Below are positions 50,598 through 61,656 of a DNA stretch of 64,000 nt, in pieces. Below the pieces are notes generated by a model. The model saw only the letters and a list, made by a program, of their open reading frames with translations, was not told the origin of the DNA and did not search any database. The translations under genes and the position numbers were made by a program. Each line of letters begins with the position of its first letter. Position 1 is the first letter of the stretch. The stretch spans positions 186,001 to 250,000 of the forward strand of contig RFPL01000002.1 of the NCBI GenBank assembly GCA_009926135.1, in the 5' to 3' direction. This stretch comes from Sphingomonadaceae bacterium (GTDB lineage: Bacteria > Pseudomonadota > Alphaproteobacteria > Sphingomonadales > Sphingomonadaceae).

Positions 50598-52112
50598 TTA
50601 CCCGCCAGTGCGCGTGGCTTCGGCCAGGTGCATCTGGATGGTCTTGTTCTGAGGCGCCTGTTCTGCCGCACGGCGGAGCAGGCGTTTCGCATTTTCGAGG
50701 TCCTGCCCGGCCCGGAAGCGAACCCAGCCCGCCGTATCGAGTACCGAGGCATTGTCGGGCATCCGCTTAAGCGCCTGGTCGGCATAACGCAGCGCCGCAG
50801 CGTGGTTGCCCAGCATCAACTGGGCATAGGCCATGTTGTTCAGCACCAGCGGGTTGCCACCCTTGGTCACAGCCAGGATCCGTTCATAGGCAAGTGCCGC
50901 CTTGGCCCAATCGCCACGCTTGATTGCGGCATCGGCCTCGGCCAGATCGCCGCCCACCACTTGCGGAGAGGGGCTTTTGGCGCGGCGGTCATAACCATCT
51001 GCGCGCGAATCACCGGCGGCCTTGGCAGCGCGGGCCATCATGGCCAGCTCTTCCGGGCGCGCCTGGGGGCTATCAGCAATCGCCTGGAGCGCGGCCATGG
51101 CGCCCTTGGCATCCTTCCCGGTCAGCCGGGCTTCGGCCAGCAGTAGTGCAACCTGGCGGTTGCCGGGCTGAGCCCGCACGATTGGCGTCAACTGCGCGGC
51201 GGCCAGTTCGCTCCGGTCAAGCCTGAGCAGGGCTTCGGCATAGAGCGCCCGCAGGGGGTGAATCGCCGGCAGTTCTGCTTCCAGTGGCTGGACTGTCGCA
51301 CGGACGAGATCCCAGTTCTTCATCGCCACGCCCGCCCGGGCGCGCAGGTAGGCGACTTGCAGGTTGCGCGGGGCCACTTCCGCCGCCGTGTCCGCCACGG
51401 CCATCATCTCCTTATAGCGACCCAGATCGCCCAGTGCCGCTGCCTCCCCGGTTAGCGCCGCCAGACTGGTGGGATAGCGCTTGGCCGCATTGCTGTAGGT
51501 ATCGAGCGCGACTTTCAGATCGCCCTTCGTCAACGCGATCTGGCCCTTGATCAGCAGGGTATCGATCCCCTGCGGCGCAAGCGCTGCCGCCTGGTCGGCC
51601 AGCTGCGATGCAGTCGCCACATCGCGCTCCATCAGCCGCAAACGCGCCAGATCGGCAAAGGCGCGGGCATTGTCTCCCACCGCAACGGCCTTGGCAAAGA
51701 ACCCGGCGGCCGCCGCGGTGTCACCGTCCTGGATCGCAGCCAGCCCGCGCAGCCGGTCGGCTTCGGACGAAGTGCTGGCCGCGAGGGCATCGCGCGCCAC
51801 TTGCGGCGCATTGCGAAGCAGTGCCGCCTCGGCCGTCAATTCAGCCTGGTCCGGCACACCGCCACTTGTCGCCAGTTTCTGCAAAGTGGCTCCCGCTCCG
51901 GCACCATCGCCCAGCGCCAGCAGGCTCCTGGCCTGGAGCAGCAGCAACTCCTTGTTCCCAGGCATGGCTTCCAACGCCGAGGCGGCAAGTATGCGCGCCT
52001 TGGCATAGTCATTGGCGGCAAAGGCGGCGCGCGCATCGGCGGCCTGTTCTTCCGGTGAGGCAGAGCAGGCGGCAAGCGCCAGCAGGGCGGGCAGGATGAT
52101 GATCTTGCGCAT
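50598..52112 (-). CDS. TPR-repeat lipoprotein
   Basis: 504 aa. The N-terminus is a lipobox (PALLALAACSASPEE), followed by at least ten TPR-like helical pairs (for example AAFAANDYAKARILAASALEAMPGNKELLLLQARSLLALG and NPLVLNNMAYAQLMLGNHAAALRYADQALKRMPDN). ATG 52112; the longer track ORF begins in a poorly supported stretch. It converges on the PEP-CTERM gene with a 3-nt gap. It resembles PrsT-type TPR lipoproteins of PEP-CTERM systems but is much shorter, so that link is only suggestive. Confidence 0.82.
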   Translation of the reverse strand: MRKIIILPALLALAACSASPEEQAADARAAFAANDYAKARILAASALEAMPGNKELLLLQARSLLALGDGAGAGATLQKLATSGGVPDQAELTAEAALLRNAPQVARDALAASTSSEADRLRGLAAIQDGDTAAAAGFFAKAVAVGDNARAFADLARLRLMERDVATASQLADQAAALAPQGIDTLLIKGQIALTKGDLKVALDTYSNAAKRYPTSLAALTGEAAALGDLGRYKEMMAVADTAAEVAPRNLQVAYLRARAGVAMKNWDLVRATVQPLEAELPAIHPLRALYAEALLRLDRSELAAAQLTPIVRAQPGNRQVALLLAEARLTGKDAKGAMAALQAIADSPQARPEELAMMARAAKAAGDSRADGYDRRAKSPSPQVVGGDLAEADAAIKRGDWAKAALAYERILAVTKGGNPLVLNNMAYAQLMLGNHAAALRYADQALKRMPDNASVLDTAGWVRFRAGQDLENAKRLLRRAAEQAPQNKTIQMHLAEATRTGG

Positions 52113-52234
52113 CGGGCATAAATGCCACCAACCCCTGAAAATTCGGTGAAACGCCCCTGCCATCCCGCCGCAACTGGTCAAACCCGCCCTGCCCCGCTAT
52201 GGGCCGCCGCGCATCAGTTCGATCGGAGTATGAA

Positions 52235-53335
52235 ATGGGTTTTCGTTGCGGAATCGTCGGTCTGCCCAATGTCGGCAAGTCGACCCTGTTCAATGCGCTG
52301 ACCGAGACCCAGGCCGCCCAGGCCGCTAATTATCCGTTCTGCACGATCGAACCGAACGTCGGCAATGTCGGCGTGCCCGATCCCCGGCTCGACAAGCTGG
52401 CCAAAATCGCCGGCAGCCAGAAGATCATCCCGACCCAGCTGGGCTTTGTCGACATTGCCGGCCTGGTGCGCGGCGCCAGCAAGGGCGAAGGCCTGGGCAA
52501 CCAGTTCCTGGGCAACATTCGCGAGGTTGATGCCATCGTCCACGTGCTGCGCTGCTTCGAAAACGATGACATCCAGCACGTCGATAACCGCGTCGATCCC
52601 GTGTCCGACGCCGACACGGTCGAGACCGAACTGATGCTGTCCGACCTCGAAAGCCTCGAGAAGCGTGTCCCGGCCGCGCAGAAGAAGGCCGCCCAGGGCG
52701 ACAAGGAAGCCAAGCTGGTCGCCGCTGTCCTCACCCCGGCGCTTGAGCTGCTGCGCGATGGCAAGCCCGCCCGGCTCGCCCGTCCGGAAGGCGAGGATGA
52801 ATTGCGCGTGTTCAACCAGGCCCAGCTGTTGACCGCCAAGCCGGTGCTATACGTCTGCAACGTCGAGGAAGAGAGCGCCGCCAATGGCAACGCCTTCTCT
52901 GCCGCCGTGTTCGAAAAGGCCAAGGCCGAAGGCGCCAATGCTGTAATCGTCTCGGCCGCGATCGAAAGTGAGCTGGTTGGTATGGCCCCGGATGAACGCC
53001 TCGTCTTCCTGGAAGAAATGGGCCTCCACGAAACCGGCCTCGCCCGCGTGATCCGCTCGGGCTACGATCTGCTGCACCTGATCACCTTCTTCACCGTCGG
53101 CCCCAAGGAAGCCCGCGCCTGGACCGTGCATCGCGGAGCCAAGGCCCCGGACGCCGCCGGCGAGATCCACTCCGACATGCAGCGCGGCTTCATCCGGGCT
53201 GAAACCATCGCTTATGACGATTACATCACCCTGGGCGGCGAAGGTCCGTGCAAGGACGCCGGCAAGCTGCGCCAGGAAGGCAAGGAATACGTCATCCAGG
53301 ATGGCGACGTGCTGCACTTCAAGTTCAACGTGTGA
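52235..53335 (+). CDS. ychF: redox-regulated ATPase YchF (OLA1 family)
   Basis: 366-aa P-loop ATPase of the Obg-related group that binds ribosomes. ATG 52235 (MGFRCGIVGLPNVGKSTLFNALT) removes 12 doubtful track residues. G-motifs: GLPNVGKST, FVDIAGLVRGASKGEGLGNQFL, YVCNVEEE in place of NKxD; C-terminal TGS domain AWTVHRGAKAPDAAGEIHSDMQRGFIRAE. A CTATGG -10 near 52197 could be its promoter. Confidence 0.97.
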   Translation: MGFRCGIVGLPNVGKSTLFNALTETQAAQAANYPFCTIEPNVGNVGVPDPRLDKLAKIAGSQKIIPTQLGFVDIAGLVRGASKGEGLGNQFLGNIREVDAIVHVLRCFENDDIQHVDNRVDPVSDADTVETELMLSDLESLEKRVPAAQKKAAQGDKEAKLVAAVLTPALELLRDGKPARLARPEGEDELRVFNQAQLLTAKPVLYVCNVEEESAANGNAFSAAVFEKAKAEGANAVIVSAAIESELVGMAPDERLVFLEEMGLHETGLARVIRSGYDLLHLITFFTVGPKEARAWTVHRGAKAPDAAGEIHSDMQRGFIRAETIAYDDYITLGGEGPCKDAGKLRQEGKEYVIQDGDVLHFKFNV

Positions 53336-53342
53336 GGGGGCG

Positions 53343-53813
53343 ATGAGCGACGACCTACTCTACTTCGAAGACCTGGTGGTAGGCACCAAGGCCAGCTTTG
53401 GCCGCTACGAAGTGACGCGTGAGGAAGTGCTGGAATTCGCGGCCAAGTACGATCCCCAGCCCTTCCACCTCAGCGATGAGGCCGCCGCCCAGACCCATTT
53501 CGGTCGCATCTCCGCCAGCGGCTGGCACACCTGCGCCATGACCATGGCCATGCTGGTCGAAAACCTGAAGAACAACCGGCAGGCCGGACTGGGTTCACCA
53601 GGGCAGGACGAACTGCGCTGGCACCACCCGGTCTATCCCGGCGATGTGCTGCGGGTTGAAACCGAACTGCTGGAAACGAAGCGCAGTCGATCGCGCCCGG
53701 AAATGGGATCGCTGCGCTCGGCGATCCGGGTTTACAATCAGAACGACCGGATGGTGATGAGCATGACCGGTATCGGCCTGATCGCGGTGCGGGAGCCGGA
53801 AAGGCGGGACTAA
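53343..53813 (+). CDS. MaoC-like (R)-enoyl-CoA hydratase family protein
   Basis: 156-aa hot-dog-fold hydratase. The catalytic Asp-His pair lies in AAKYDPQPFHLSDEAA, followed by FGRISASGWHTCAMTMAMLVE and the VYPGDVLRVETELLETKRSRSRPEMG block. Acts on acyl-CoA thioesters. Starts 7 nt after ychF and ends with a 4-nt stop overlap (CTAA) with the convergent mutL. Confidence 0.92.
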   Translation: MSDDLLYFEDLVVGTKASFGRYEVTREEVLEFAAKYDPQPFHLSDEAAAQTHFGRISASGWHTCAMTMAMLVENLKNNRQAGLGSPGQDELRWHHPVYPGDVLRVETELLETKRSRSRPEMGSLRSAIRVYNQNDRMVMSMTGIGLIAVREPERRD

Positions 53814-55603
53814 CGCCTCCCGAACAGCTTCTCGACATCGCCCAGCGCCAGCTTCACCCAGGTTGGCCGACCGTGGTTGCACTGGCCGGAGCGCGGCGTG
53901 CGTTCCATTTCGCGCAGCAAGGCGTTCATTTCTGCCACGGACAGCGTCCGCCCCGCCCGGACCGAGCCGTGGCAGGCCATGGTCGCCAGGACGTGGTCGA
54001 GCCGCTCACCCAGCAGCAGGGCAACGCCATTGTGGGCAAGGTCGTCAGCAATGTCGCGGACCAATGCTTGCACATCACCGCCCGCCAGAGCGGCGGGCAC
54101 GGCGCGGACCAGCATGGCGTCTGGGCCAAAGCGTTCGAGCGCAAGACCGTGTTCGGCGAGTTGCGCGGCGGCTTCAGCCAGGCGGTCACAGTCCGGTTCG
54201 TCCAGTTCGACCACCTCGGGGATCAGCAGCGCCTGTGATGCGGCCATGGTTCCTTGGGCACCCGCGGCTTTCAAGCGTTCGAGCACGAGCCGTTCATGCG
54301 CGGCGTGCTGGTCGACGATCACCAGTCCATCTTCGGCCTCGGCGACGATGTAAGTGTTCGCCACTTGCCCGCGCGCCACGCCGAGCGGGTGCGACGCCGC
54401 CGGTTCAGGAGCAGTCTCGGCCATTTCGGCCCGTGCCGCCGGGGTCAGCACTGACGCTTCGTAACCGCGCCACGCCTGCCCAGCATCGCGCACAATGCCG
54501 GGTTCGGGTTGGCGCGCAAACAGCGAACCGAGCCCTGGGGCAGCCTCGACCCGCGAGATCGGCTCTGACTGCCAGTTGGCCATGGCCGGAGCAGCCGGAC
54601 CCTGGGCCGAACGCTGCCCTGCCCCCTCCAGCGCGTGACGCAATCCTGAAACGATGAAGCCGCGCACAAAAGCCGGATCGCGGAAGCGAACCTCGGTCTT
54701 GGCCGGGTGGACGTTCACGTCTACTTCCTCGGGCGGCAGGTCCAGGAACAGCGCCAGCACAGCGTGGCGATCGCGCGCCAGCATATCGGCATAGGCCCCG
54801 CGCACCGCGCCGACGAGCAGCCGGTCCTTCACCGGCCGGCCATTGACGAACAGGTACTGGTGATCGGCCACGCCGCGATTAAAGGTCGGAAGGCCGGCCA
54901 CCCCGGTCAGGCGGACCGGGCCGCGCGCCAGATCGATCACGACGCCATCCTCGGCCAGCTCACGGGCAATCAGTTGCGCAACCCGGGCAGCCAGCGTCTG
55001 CCTGCCCTGCACCGCCAGCACCCGCCGGCCATCATGCTCAAGCGTTACCCCGATTTCGGGCCGCGCCATGGCGAGGCGGCGGACGACATCGAGACAGGCG
55101 GCATATTCGCTGCGCGGTGAGCGCAGGAACTTGCGCCGGGCCGGCACTTTGCCGAACAGGTCCTCGACCCGGATCCGGGTGCCAGGCGGCAGCGCCGCCG
55201 GCCCCTCGGCAATCGCCTGGCCATGGTCGACCACCACTTGCCAACCACTTTCCGCGCCGCGCACCCGGCTCTCCATCGTCAACCGCGCGACACTGGCAAT
55301 CGAAGGCAGTGCCTCGCCCCTGAAGCCCAGGGTGGCAACCAGCTCGATGGCCTCGTCCGGTAGCTTGGAGGTGGCGTGTCGTTCCAGCGCCAGGGCCATG
55401 TCGCCGCGGGTCATGCCGCAGCCATCGTCGGTCACCTCGATCAGGCCGAGTCCGCCCTCGCCAAGGCGCACCGCGATACTGGTGGAAGCGGCATCGATTG
55501 CGTTTTCGACCAGTTCCTTAAGCGCAGCCGCCGGCCGTTCCACCACCTCGCCAGCGGCAATGCGGTTAACCAGGGTCTCGGGCAGGCGGCGGATCACGGG
55601 CAT
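53810..55603 (-). CDS. mutL: DNA mismatch repair protein MutL
   Basis: 597 aa. N-terminal GHKL ATPase: ELVENAIDAAS, EVTDDGCGM, TLGFRGEALPSIASV; transducer domain HPAKTEVRF. The C-terminal domain carries the metal-binding endonuclease motif DQHAAHERLVLER and a zinc-site motif reading CNHGRP where CPHGRP is usual. It is therefore of the nicking type found in bacteria without MutH. Confidence 0.97.
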   Translation of the reverse strand: MPVIRRLPETLVNRIAAGEVVERPAAALKELVENAIDAASTSIAVRLGEGGLGLIEVTDDGCGMTRGDMALALERHATSKLPDEAIELVATLGFRGEALPSIASVARLTMESRVRGAESGWQVVVDHGQAIAEGPAALPPGTRIRVEDLFGKVPARRKFLRSPRSEYAACLDVVRRLAMARPEIGVTLEHDGRRVLAVQGRQTLAARVAQLIARELAEDGVVIDLARGPVRLTGVAGLPTFNRGVADHQYLFVNGRPVKDRLLVGAVRGAYADMLARDRHAVLALFLDLPPEEVDVNVHPAKTEVRFRDPAFVRGFIVSGLRHALEGAGQRSAQGPAAPAMANWQSEPISRVEAAPGLGSLFARQPEPGIVRDAGQAWRGYEASVLTPAARAEMAETAPEPAASHPLGVARGQVANTYIVAEAEDGLVIVDQHAAHERLVLERLKAAGAQGTMAASQALLIPEVVELDEPDCDRLAEAAAQLAEHGLALERFGPDAMLVRAVPAALAGGDVQALVRDIADDLAHNGVALLLGERLDHVLATMACHGSVRAGRTLSVAEMNALLREMERTPRSGQCNHGRPTWVKLALGDVEKLFGRR

Positions 55604-55765
55604 CTGTTCCCGACCCTAGCGGTGAAGCGCGCCGAATTCGAGACGGAAGCGCACCGGCAATCCCCCACTTTCGGACAATTTTTTGGCCTTTGTTGGCCCC
55701 TTGCGTTAATGAGCCGCGATTCATGCCAACCTACCGGCTTTTGACTTCTGCAGACTTTGCAGTAA

Positions 55766-56842
<1,077 letters not shown>

Positions 56843-56861
56843 ACAAGGGAGAAGGCACCGC

Positions 56862-57752
56862 ATGGCGCCGTCGTCGAACCGGCGCCCCGGCAGTTCCCGC
56901 AGGGCGCAGTACTCGACATTTATGGGCTACGTGATCGCCTTTGCGGGCGTGATCGCTGGCGTCGCCGTGCTGCTCTTTTCGACGAGCAACGCCGGTGCCT
57001 TTGCCGCGCTGCGCGGCGGGGCAGCTGATGCCGTGGCGCCTGCCGCCGAAGCCGCAGCCGCAAGTCGCAGCGAAAGCCAAGGGGTCTGGGCGGCCCTTCA
57101 AGGCTACTTCACCTATGGCGTCCAGGTTGCCCGAAACGAACAGGAACTGGCCGAGGCCCGCGTCCGCCTGACCGAGGCGGCGGCCCTGCGGCAAGAGAAC
57201 CAGCGGCTGAAGGCGCTGCTCGACCTGCGCGAAAGCGAGCCCAAGCCGGTCGCCATGGCACGCCTGATCGGCTCGACCTCCACCAGCACCAGGCGCTTTG
57301 CGCTGCTCGGGGCCGGCCGCAATCACGGCGTTACGATCGGCATGCCGGTCCGCTCCCCGCTCGGCCTGGTCGGCCGTGTGCTTGAAACCGGAGATCGCAC
57401 CGCACGCGTACTGCTGATCACCGATACGGTAAGCGTCGTGCCGGTTCGCCGCGCTGCCGATGGCCTGCCGGCCTTTGCCACCGGGCGGGGCGATGGCACG
57501 CTCCAGCTGCGCCTGATCAACATTGGCACCAACCCGTTGCGGGTTGGGGATGCCTTCGTCACTTCCGGTTCGGGCGGACTATACTGGCCCAACACGGCGA
57601 TTGCCGTCGTGACCCGGCTGACGCGCGATGGTGCGATTGCCCGGGCACTGAGCGACCCCGGTACGACCGAGTTCGTCCAGGTCCAGCCGCTGTGGGACGA
57701 GGGCAAGGCTGCCCAGGAATTATCGGCACCGCCTGCCGCCGGAGCGAAATGA
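56862..57752 (+). CDS. mreC: rod shape-determining protein MreC
   Basis: 296-aa bitopic periplasmic elongasome protein. One membrane segment (YVIAFAGVIAGVAVLLFS), a coiled coil (NEQELAEARVRLTEAAALRQENQRLKALLDLRE) and the beta domain (LLGAGRNHGVTIGMPVRSPLGLVGRVLETGDRTARVLLITD). Starts 19 nt after mreB and overlaps mreD by ATGA. Confidence 0.95.
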   Translation: MAPSSNRRPGSSRRAQYSTFMGYVIAFAGVIAGVAVLLFSTSNAGAFAALRGGAADAVAPAAEAAAASRSESQGVWAALQGYFTYGVQVARNEQELAEARVRLTEAAALRQENQRLKALLDLRESEPKPVAMARLIGSTSTSTRRFALLGAGRNHGVTIGMPVRSPLGLVGRVLETGDRTARVLLITDTVSVVPVRRAADGLPAFATGRGDGTLQLRLINIGTNPLRVGDAFVTSGSGGLYWPNTAIAVVTRLTRDGAIARALSDPGTTEFVQVQPLWDEGKAAQELSAPPAAGAK

Positions 57753-58303
57753 TGCCCGTTCCGATCCCGGAACAGCTCAAGGACCTTACGCGCCCGCGCA
57801 TCAATCGTGCGCCCTCGCCGCTGCTGGCGATATCGTTGCCGTGGATCCTGGTGATGCTGGGCAGCCTTAGCCCTGCATGGCCGATCATTTCATCCGCGCC
57901 GGTCATGCCGCCGCTCGGCTTTCTGTTCCTGCTCGGCTGGCTGCATCTGCGCCCCAGCCTGTTCCCGGTCTGGGCCGGTCTGCCGCTGGGCCTGTTTGAC
58001 GATCTTTACAGCGGCCAGCCAATGGGCTCGGCCATCCTGTTGTGGTCTCTGGCCACTATCGCGATGGACTATGTCGAAGCCCGGTTCCCCTGGCGGGGCT
58101 TTGTCCAGAACTGGGTCGTCGCCTCGGCAGTGATTGCGGGTTACCTATTTGTTTCTGCCTGGTTTGCCGGGGTCCAACGCCAACCTGACCTGTTGCTGGC
58201 GATGCTTCCGCAGATTGCCTTGTCGATTCTGGTCTATCCGATCGCGGCACAGATTGTCGGGCTGGTCGACCGGCTGCGGCTGATTCCGGTGCGGGAAGTG
58301 TAA
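57749..58303 (+). CDS. mreD: rod shape-determining protein MreD
   Basis: 184-aa polytopic membrane protein with about five segments; LGLFDDLYSGQPMGSAILLWSLA is the conserved MreD core. ATG 57749 overlaps the mreC stop; the track start is upstream in a different context. Overlaps mrdA as TAATG. Confidence 0.93.
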   Translation: MMPVPIPEQLKDLTRPRINRAPSPLLAISLPWILVMLGSLSPAWPIISSAPVMPPLGFLFLLGWLHLRPSLFPVWAGLPLGLFDDLYSGQPMGSAILLWSLATIAMDYVEARFPWRGFVQNWVVASAVIAGYLFVSAWFAGVQRQPDLLLAMLPQIALSILVYPIAAQIVGLVDRLRLIPVREV

Positions 58304-60378
58304 TGCTGAGCGGATCGGCACCACACGTCAGCTCGGGCACGCTCAAGAACGCTTACGATCGCCGCTCGCTGGTAATCGGCGGGCTGCAGGCAGCGGTCGG
58401 GATGCTGCTGGCCGGACGGGTGGCCTGGATCAGCCTTGCCCAGAACGAAAAATACACGCTCGCGTCCGAAAGCAACCGCGTCAATCTTACCCTCATCTCG
58501 CCGCGCCGGGGTGCGATCCTCGACCGCAATGGCGCACCGATTGCCGCCAACCGCGCCGACTTCCGCGTCGACCTGATCCCGGACCGGCTGGTGGATGCGG
58601 ATCGCACCCTGGGCGAGCTGCGCAGGCTGCTCAAACTCAGCGACGTGCGGATCAAGGACCTCAAGGACAAGCTCGACAAAGCCCACGGCTTTCAGCCAGT
58701 CGAAGTCGCCGCCGGATTGGATTGGGACAGCTTCGCGGCAATCTCGGTCCGCCTGCCGGACCTGCCCGGCGTGTTGGCCCAGCGCAGCTTCTCGCGCTGG
58801 TATCCAACCGGCCCGTCGGTCGGCCACCTGATCGGCTATGTCGGCCCGGCATCGGCTGAGGATTACGAAAAAGAACGCAACCCGCTGCTGGTGACCCCGG
58901 GCTTCAAAATCGGTAAGGATGGCCTGGAGAAGCGTTTCGAAACCAACCTGCGCGGTACGCCGGGTGCCCGCCGGGTCGAGGTTACCGCGAGCGGCAAGGT
59001 CGTCCGCGACCTTGAAATGCGCGAGGATATTCCCGGCCAACCCTTGCGCCTGACGATCAACGCACCCCTGCAGGACTATGCCGCGCGCCGCCTCGGCGTG
59101 GAATCGGGGGCGGTGGTGGTGATCGACTGCCTGACGGGCGATATCCTGACCATGGCGTCGATGCCCAGCTACGATCCCAACAGCTTTTCCGACGGGATTG
59201 GCCGCATCGAATGGAAGATGCTGTCAGAAGATGACCATGTCCCGCTGCGCAACAAGGTGTTGCGTGGGCTCTATCCCCCGGGCTCGACCGTCAAGCCGAT
59301 GGTCGCAATGTCGTTCCTCGAAGCCGGGCTCGATCCCGATGAAAGCGTGTTCTGCGGCGGCGGCCTGCGCGTTGGCAACCGCGTGTTCGGCTGCTGGAAC
59401 CGGCGTGGGCATGGCACGGTCAACATGGCCAAGGGTATCTACCAGAGCTGCGACGTCTATTTCTATCACTTCGCCCAGCGGATCGGGATGGACCCGATCG
59501 CAGCCATGGCCAGGCGTCTGGGCCTGGGACAGAAGTTCAACCTGCCAGTGGTCGGCCAGTCCTATGGCACGGTCCCCGATGCCGCCTGGAAGCAGCGCAA
59601 ATATGGCAAGCCCTGGGCCGTTTTCGACACGGTGAATGCCACGATCGGTCAGGGCTACATGCTGGTAAACCCGTTGCAGCAAGCCGTGATGGCGGCGCGG
59701 ATCGCCAGTGGCAAGCTGCTGCAGCCCCGGCTGATGCTGGACCAGAAAGCAACCAACGTGCCCAGCATGGGCTTCAGCCAGGAGCACCTGGCCTATGTCC
59801 ACAAGGCGATGTTCGACGTGGTCAACGGCCCGGGCACCGCCGGCCGGGCGCGCCTGCCCTTTCCGGACATCCAGATCTCGGGCAAGACAGGGACGGCCCA
59901 GGTGGTTGGCTTGAACATTTCCAACGGCAAATCCGGCCCGTGGAAATATCGCGACCACGGCCACTTCATCTCCTTCGCCCCCTTCGACAACCCGCGCTAC
60001 GCCTGTGCAGTGGTGATCGAACATGGTGGTGGCTCGTCAGCCGCCTATCCCGTTGCGCGCGACGTCATGACCTTCCTGTTCGATCCGGCCAAGGCGATGG
60101 AAGTCCTGCTGGAGATGGAGAAAGGCTGGGGCGGAACGCCGCAACAACGCATGGCGACGCGTTACAACGAGTATGAAGCGCGCTATGGCACCAGCGCGCC
60201 GAAAGCTGCCGACGACAACCCGGTGGCCAGCGCGGATGCCGTGGCCGAAGCTGCCGGAGCCCGGCCGCAGCCCGAACAGACCGAAGCTGCGGCACCCCGG
60301 CCCGAAGACAGCACCAGCACTGCACCTACGGCCAATCCAACGGCTTCGACGCCTGCTACAGCGAGCCCGCCACAATGA
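58303..60378 (+). CDS. mrdA: penicillin-binding protein 2 (elongasome transpeptidase)
   Basis: 691-aa class B PBP. N-terminal anchor (LVIGGLQAAVGMLLAGRVAW), non-catalytic pedestal (LISPRRGAILDRNGAPIAANR), and transpeptidase motifs: SxxK in YPPGSTVKPMVAM, SxN-equivalent SCD in IYQSCDVYFYHF, and KTG in ISGKTGTAQVVG. A 60-residue Ala/Pro/Glu-rich low-complexity tail follows the catalytic domain. Coupled to mreD and rodA. Confidence 0.97.
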   Translation: MLSGSAPHVSSGTLKNAYDRRSLVIGGLQAAVGMLLAGRVAWISLAQNEKYTLASESNRVNLTLISPRRGAILDRNGAPIAANRADFRVDLIPDRLVDADRTLGELRRLLKLSDVRIKDLKDKLDKAHGFQPVEVAAGLDWDSFAAISVRLPDLPGVLAQRSFSRWYPTGPSVGHLIGYVGPASAEDYEKERNPLLVTPGFKIGKDGLEKRFETNLRGTPGARRVEVTASGKVVRDLEMREDIPGQPLRLTINAPLQDYAARRLGVESGAVVVIDCLTGDILTMASMPSYDPNSFSDGIGRIEWKMLSEDDHVPLRNKVLRGLYPPGSTVKPMVAMSFLEAGLDPDESVFCGGGLRVGNRVFGCWNRRGHGTVNMAKGIYQSCDVYFYHFAQRIGMDPIAAMARRLGLGQKFNLPVVGQSYGTVPDAAWKQRKYGKPWAVFDTVNATIGQGYMLVNPLQQAVMAARIASGKLLQPRLMLDQKATNVPSMGFSQEHLAYVHKAMFDVVNGPGTAGRARLPFPDIQISGKTGTAQVVGLNISNGKSGPWKYRDHGHFISFAPFDNPRYACAVVIEHGGGSSAAYPVARDVMTFLFDPAKAMEVLLEMEKGWGGTPQQRMATRYNEYEARYGTSAPKAADDNPVASADAVAEAAGARPQPEQTEAAAPRPEDSTSTAPTANPTASTPATASPPQ

Positions 60379-61490
60379 GGGCCGGCGTCATCCCGGCCGC
60401 GATTGCCCGGCAACCATGGGGCATCATCCTGCCGCTGAGCGTGCTGACCACCTTTGGGTCCGCAGTGCTGTATTCCGCCGCTGGCGGAAGTTTCCAACCC
60501 TGGGCCTTGCAGCACCTGGTCCGGTTCCTCGTCTTCCTGAGCATGGCGATGGTGATCGCCCGCCTGCCCCAATCGCTGTTCAAGCTGGCCGCATACCCAG
60601 CCTATGCTGCGTTGGTCGTCTTGTTGATGCTGGTCGACCTGATTGGCGCGGTTGGCGGTGGCAGCCAGCGCTGGCTGAACCTGGGCTTCATGCAATTGCA
60701 GCCATCCGAGATGATGAAGCCCGCGATTGTCCTCGCCTACGCCCGCTTCTACGATACCCTGCCGCCGGCGATGACCCAGAACTGGCGCTCGTTGATCCCG
60801 GCAATGGGCTTGCTTGGCGTTCCTGCGCTGCTGGTCATGCTCCAGCCCGATCTGGGAACTGGACTGGCTATCACGTTTGGCGCCGTCGCGGTGATGTTCC
60901 TGGCTGGCCTGCCGATGAAGTGGTTCCTGGGCGCCGGGGCCGCCGGAATTGTCGCTGCCCCTGCCGCCTTCTTTACCCTGCTGCACGATTACCAGCGCAA
61001 GCGCGTGCTGGTATTCCTTGATCCGGAGGGTGATCCGCTGGGTTCCGGTTACCACATTTCACAATCGAAGATCGCCATCGGGTCGGGCGGATTGTTTGGG
61101 AAGGGTTTCGGCAACGGTTCGCAGAGCCACCTTGAATACCTGCCCGAAGCCCACACCGACTTCATCTTTGCCACGATGGGCGAGGAATGGGGCCTGCTGG
61201 GCGCACTATTCGTGCTGTTTGTCTTCATGCTCGTCCTGCGGTGGGGCTGGAGAGTGGCGCAGAACGCGCCAGATCGCTTTTCCCGCCTGCTGGCTGCCGG
61301 GATGACCTGCACCGTGTTCTTCTATGTCGCAATCAACCTGCTGATGGTTGTCGGCCTTGCCCCGGTGGTTGGAATTCCCTTGCCGTTCATGAGCCATGGG
61401 GGATCATCGATGATGACCAACATGATTTGCCTGGGCACGATCATGGCGGTGGATCGCTGGAGCCGGCGCAGCGACGGCATCGCTCGCTAG
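60375..61490 (+). CDS. rodA: peptidoglycan glycosyltransferase RodA
   Basis: 371-aa SEDS-family glycosyltransferase partner of PBP2, about ten membrane segments. Conserved blocks: RWLNLGFMQLQPSEMMKPAIVL, LVMLQPDLGTGLAI, PEAHTDFIFATMGEEWG with the catalytic Asp loop, and VVGIPLPFMSHGGSSMMTNM. ATGA overlap with mrdA. Last gene of the operon. Confidence 0.97.
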   Translation: MRAGVIPAAIARQPWGIILPLSVLTTFGSAVLYSAAGGSFQPWALQHLVRFLVFLSMAMVIARLPQSLFKLAAYPAYAALVVLLMLVDLIGAVGGGSQRWLNLGFMQLQPSEMMKPAIVLAYARFYDTLPPAMTQNWRSLIPAMGLLGVPALLVMLQPDLGTGLAITFGAVAVMFLAGLPMKWFLGAGAAGIVAAPAAFFTLLHDYQRKRVLVFLDPEGDPLGSGYHISQSKIAIGSGGLFGKGFGNGSQSHLEYLPEAHTDFIFATMGEEWGLLGALFVLFVFMLVLRWGWRVAQNAPDRFSRLLAAGMTCTVFFYVAINLLMVVGLAPVVGIPLPFMSHGGSSMMTNMICLGTIMAVDRWSRRSDGIAR

Positions 61491-61529
61491 AAAAACGCGA
61501 CTTGCCCCTTTTCACCGGCGAAACAGTCG

Positions 61530-61535
61530 CTATAG
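61530..61535 (+). promoter_or_regulatory. -10 element CTATAG ahead of tRNA-Lys
   Basis: CTATAG with a GC-rich discriminator (GGGGGC) lies 46 nt before the tRNA. The -35 is unclear (TTTTCA at shorter than usual spacing). Likely the tRNA promoter. Confidence 0.4.
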
Positions 61536-61542
61536 GGGGCGC

Positions 61543-61558
61543 TCCCGACGATTCGGGA
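61543..61558 (+). other. small hairpin in the tRNA-Lys leader
   Basis: TCCCGA-CGAT-TCGGGA, a perfect 6-bp stem with a 4-nt loop between the predicted transcription start and the mature tRNA 5' end. Possibly a processing determinant of the precursor. Confidence 0.35.
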
Positions 61559-61580
61559 CCTCGCGGAGTACCGCCCGTGT

Positions 61581-61656
<76 letters not shown>

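Noticed and set aside
50598-52112. PrsT of the PEP-CTERM system
   Set aside because: It is a TPR lipoprotein beside a PEP-CTERM gene, but at 504 aa it is far shorter than PrsT and is convergent, so the name is not supported.
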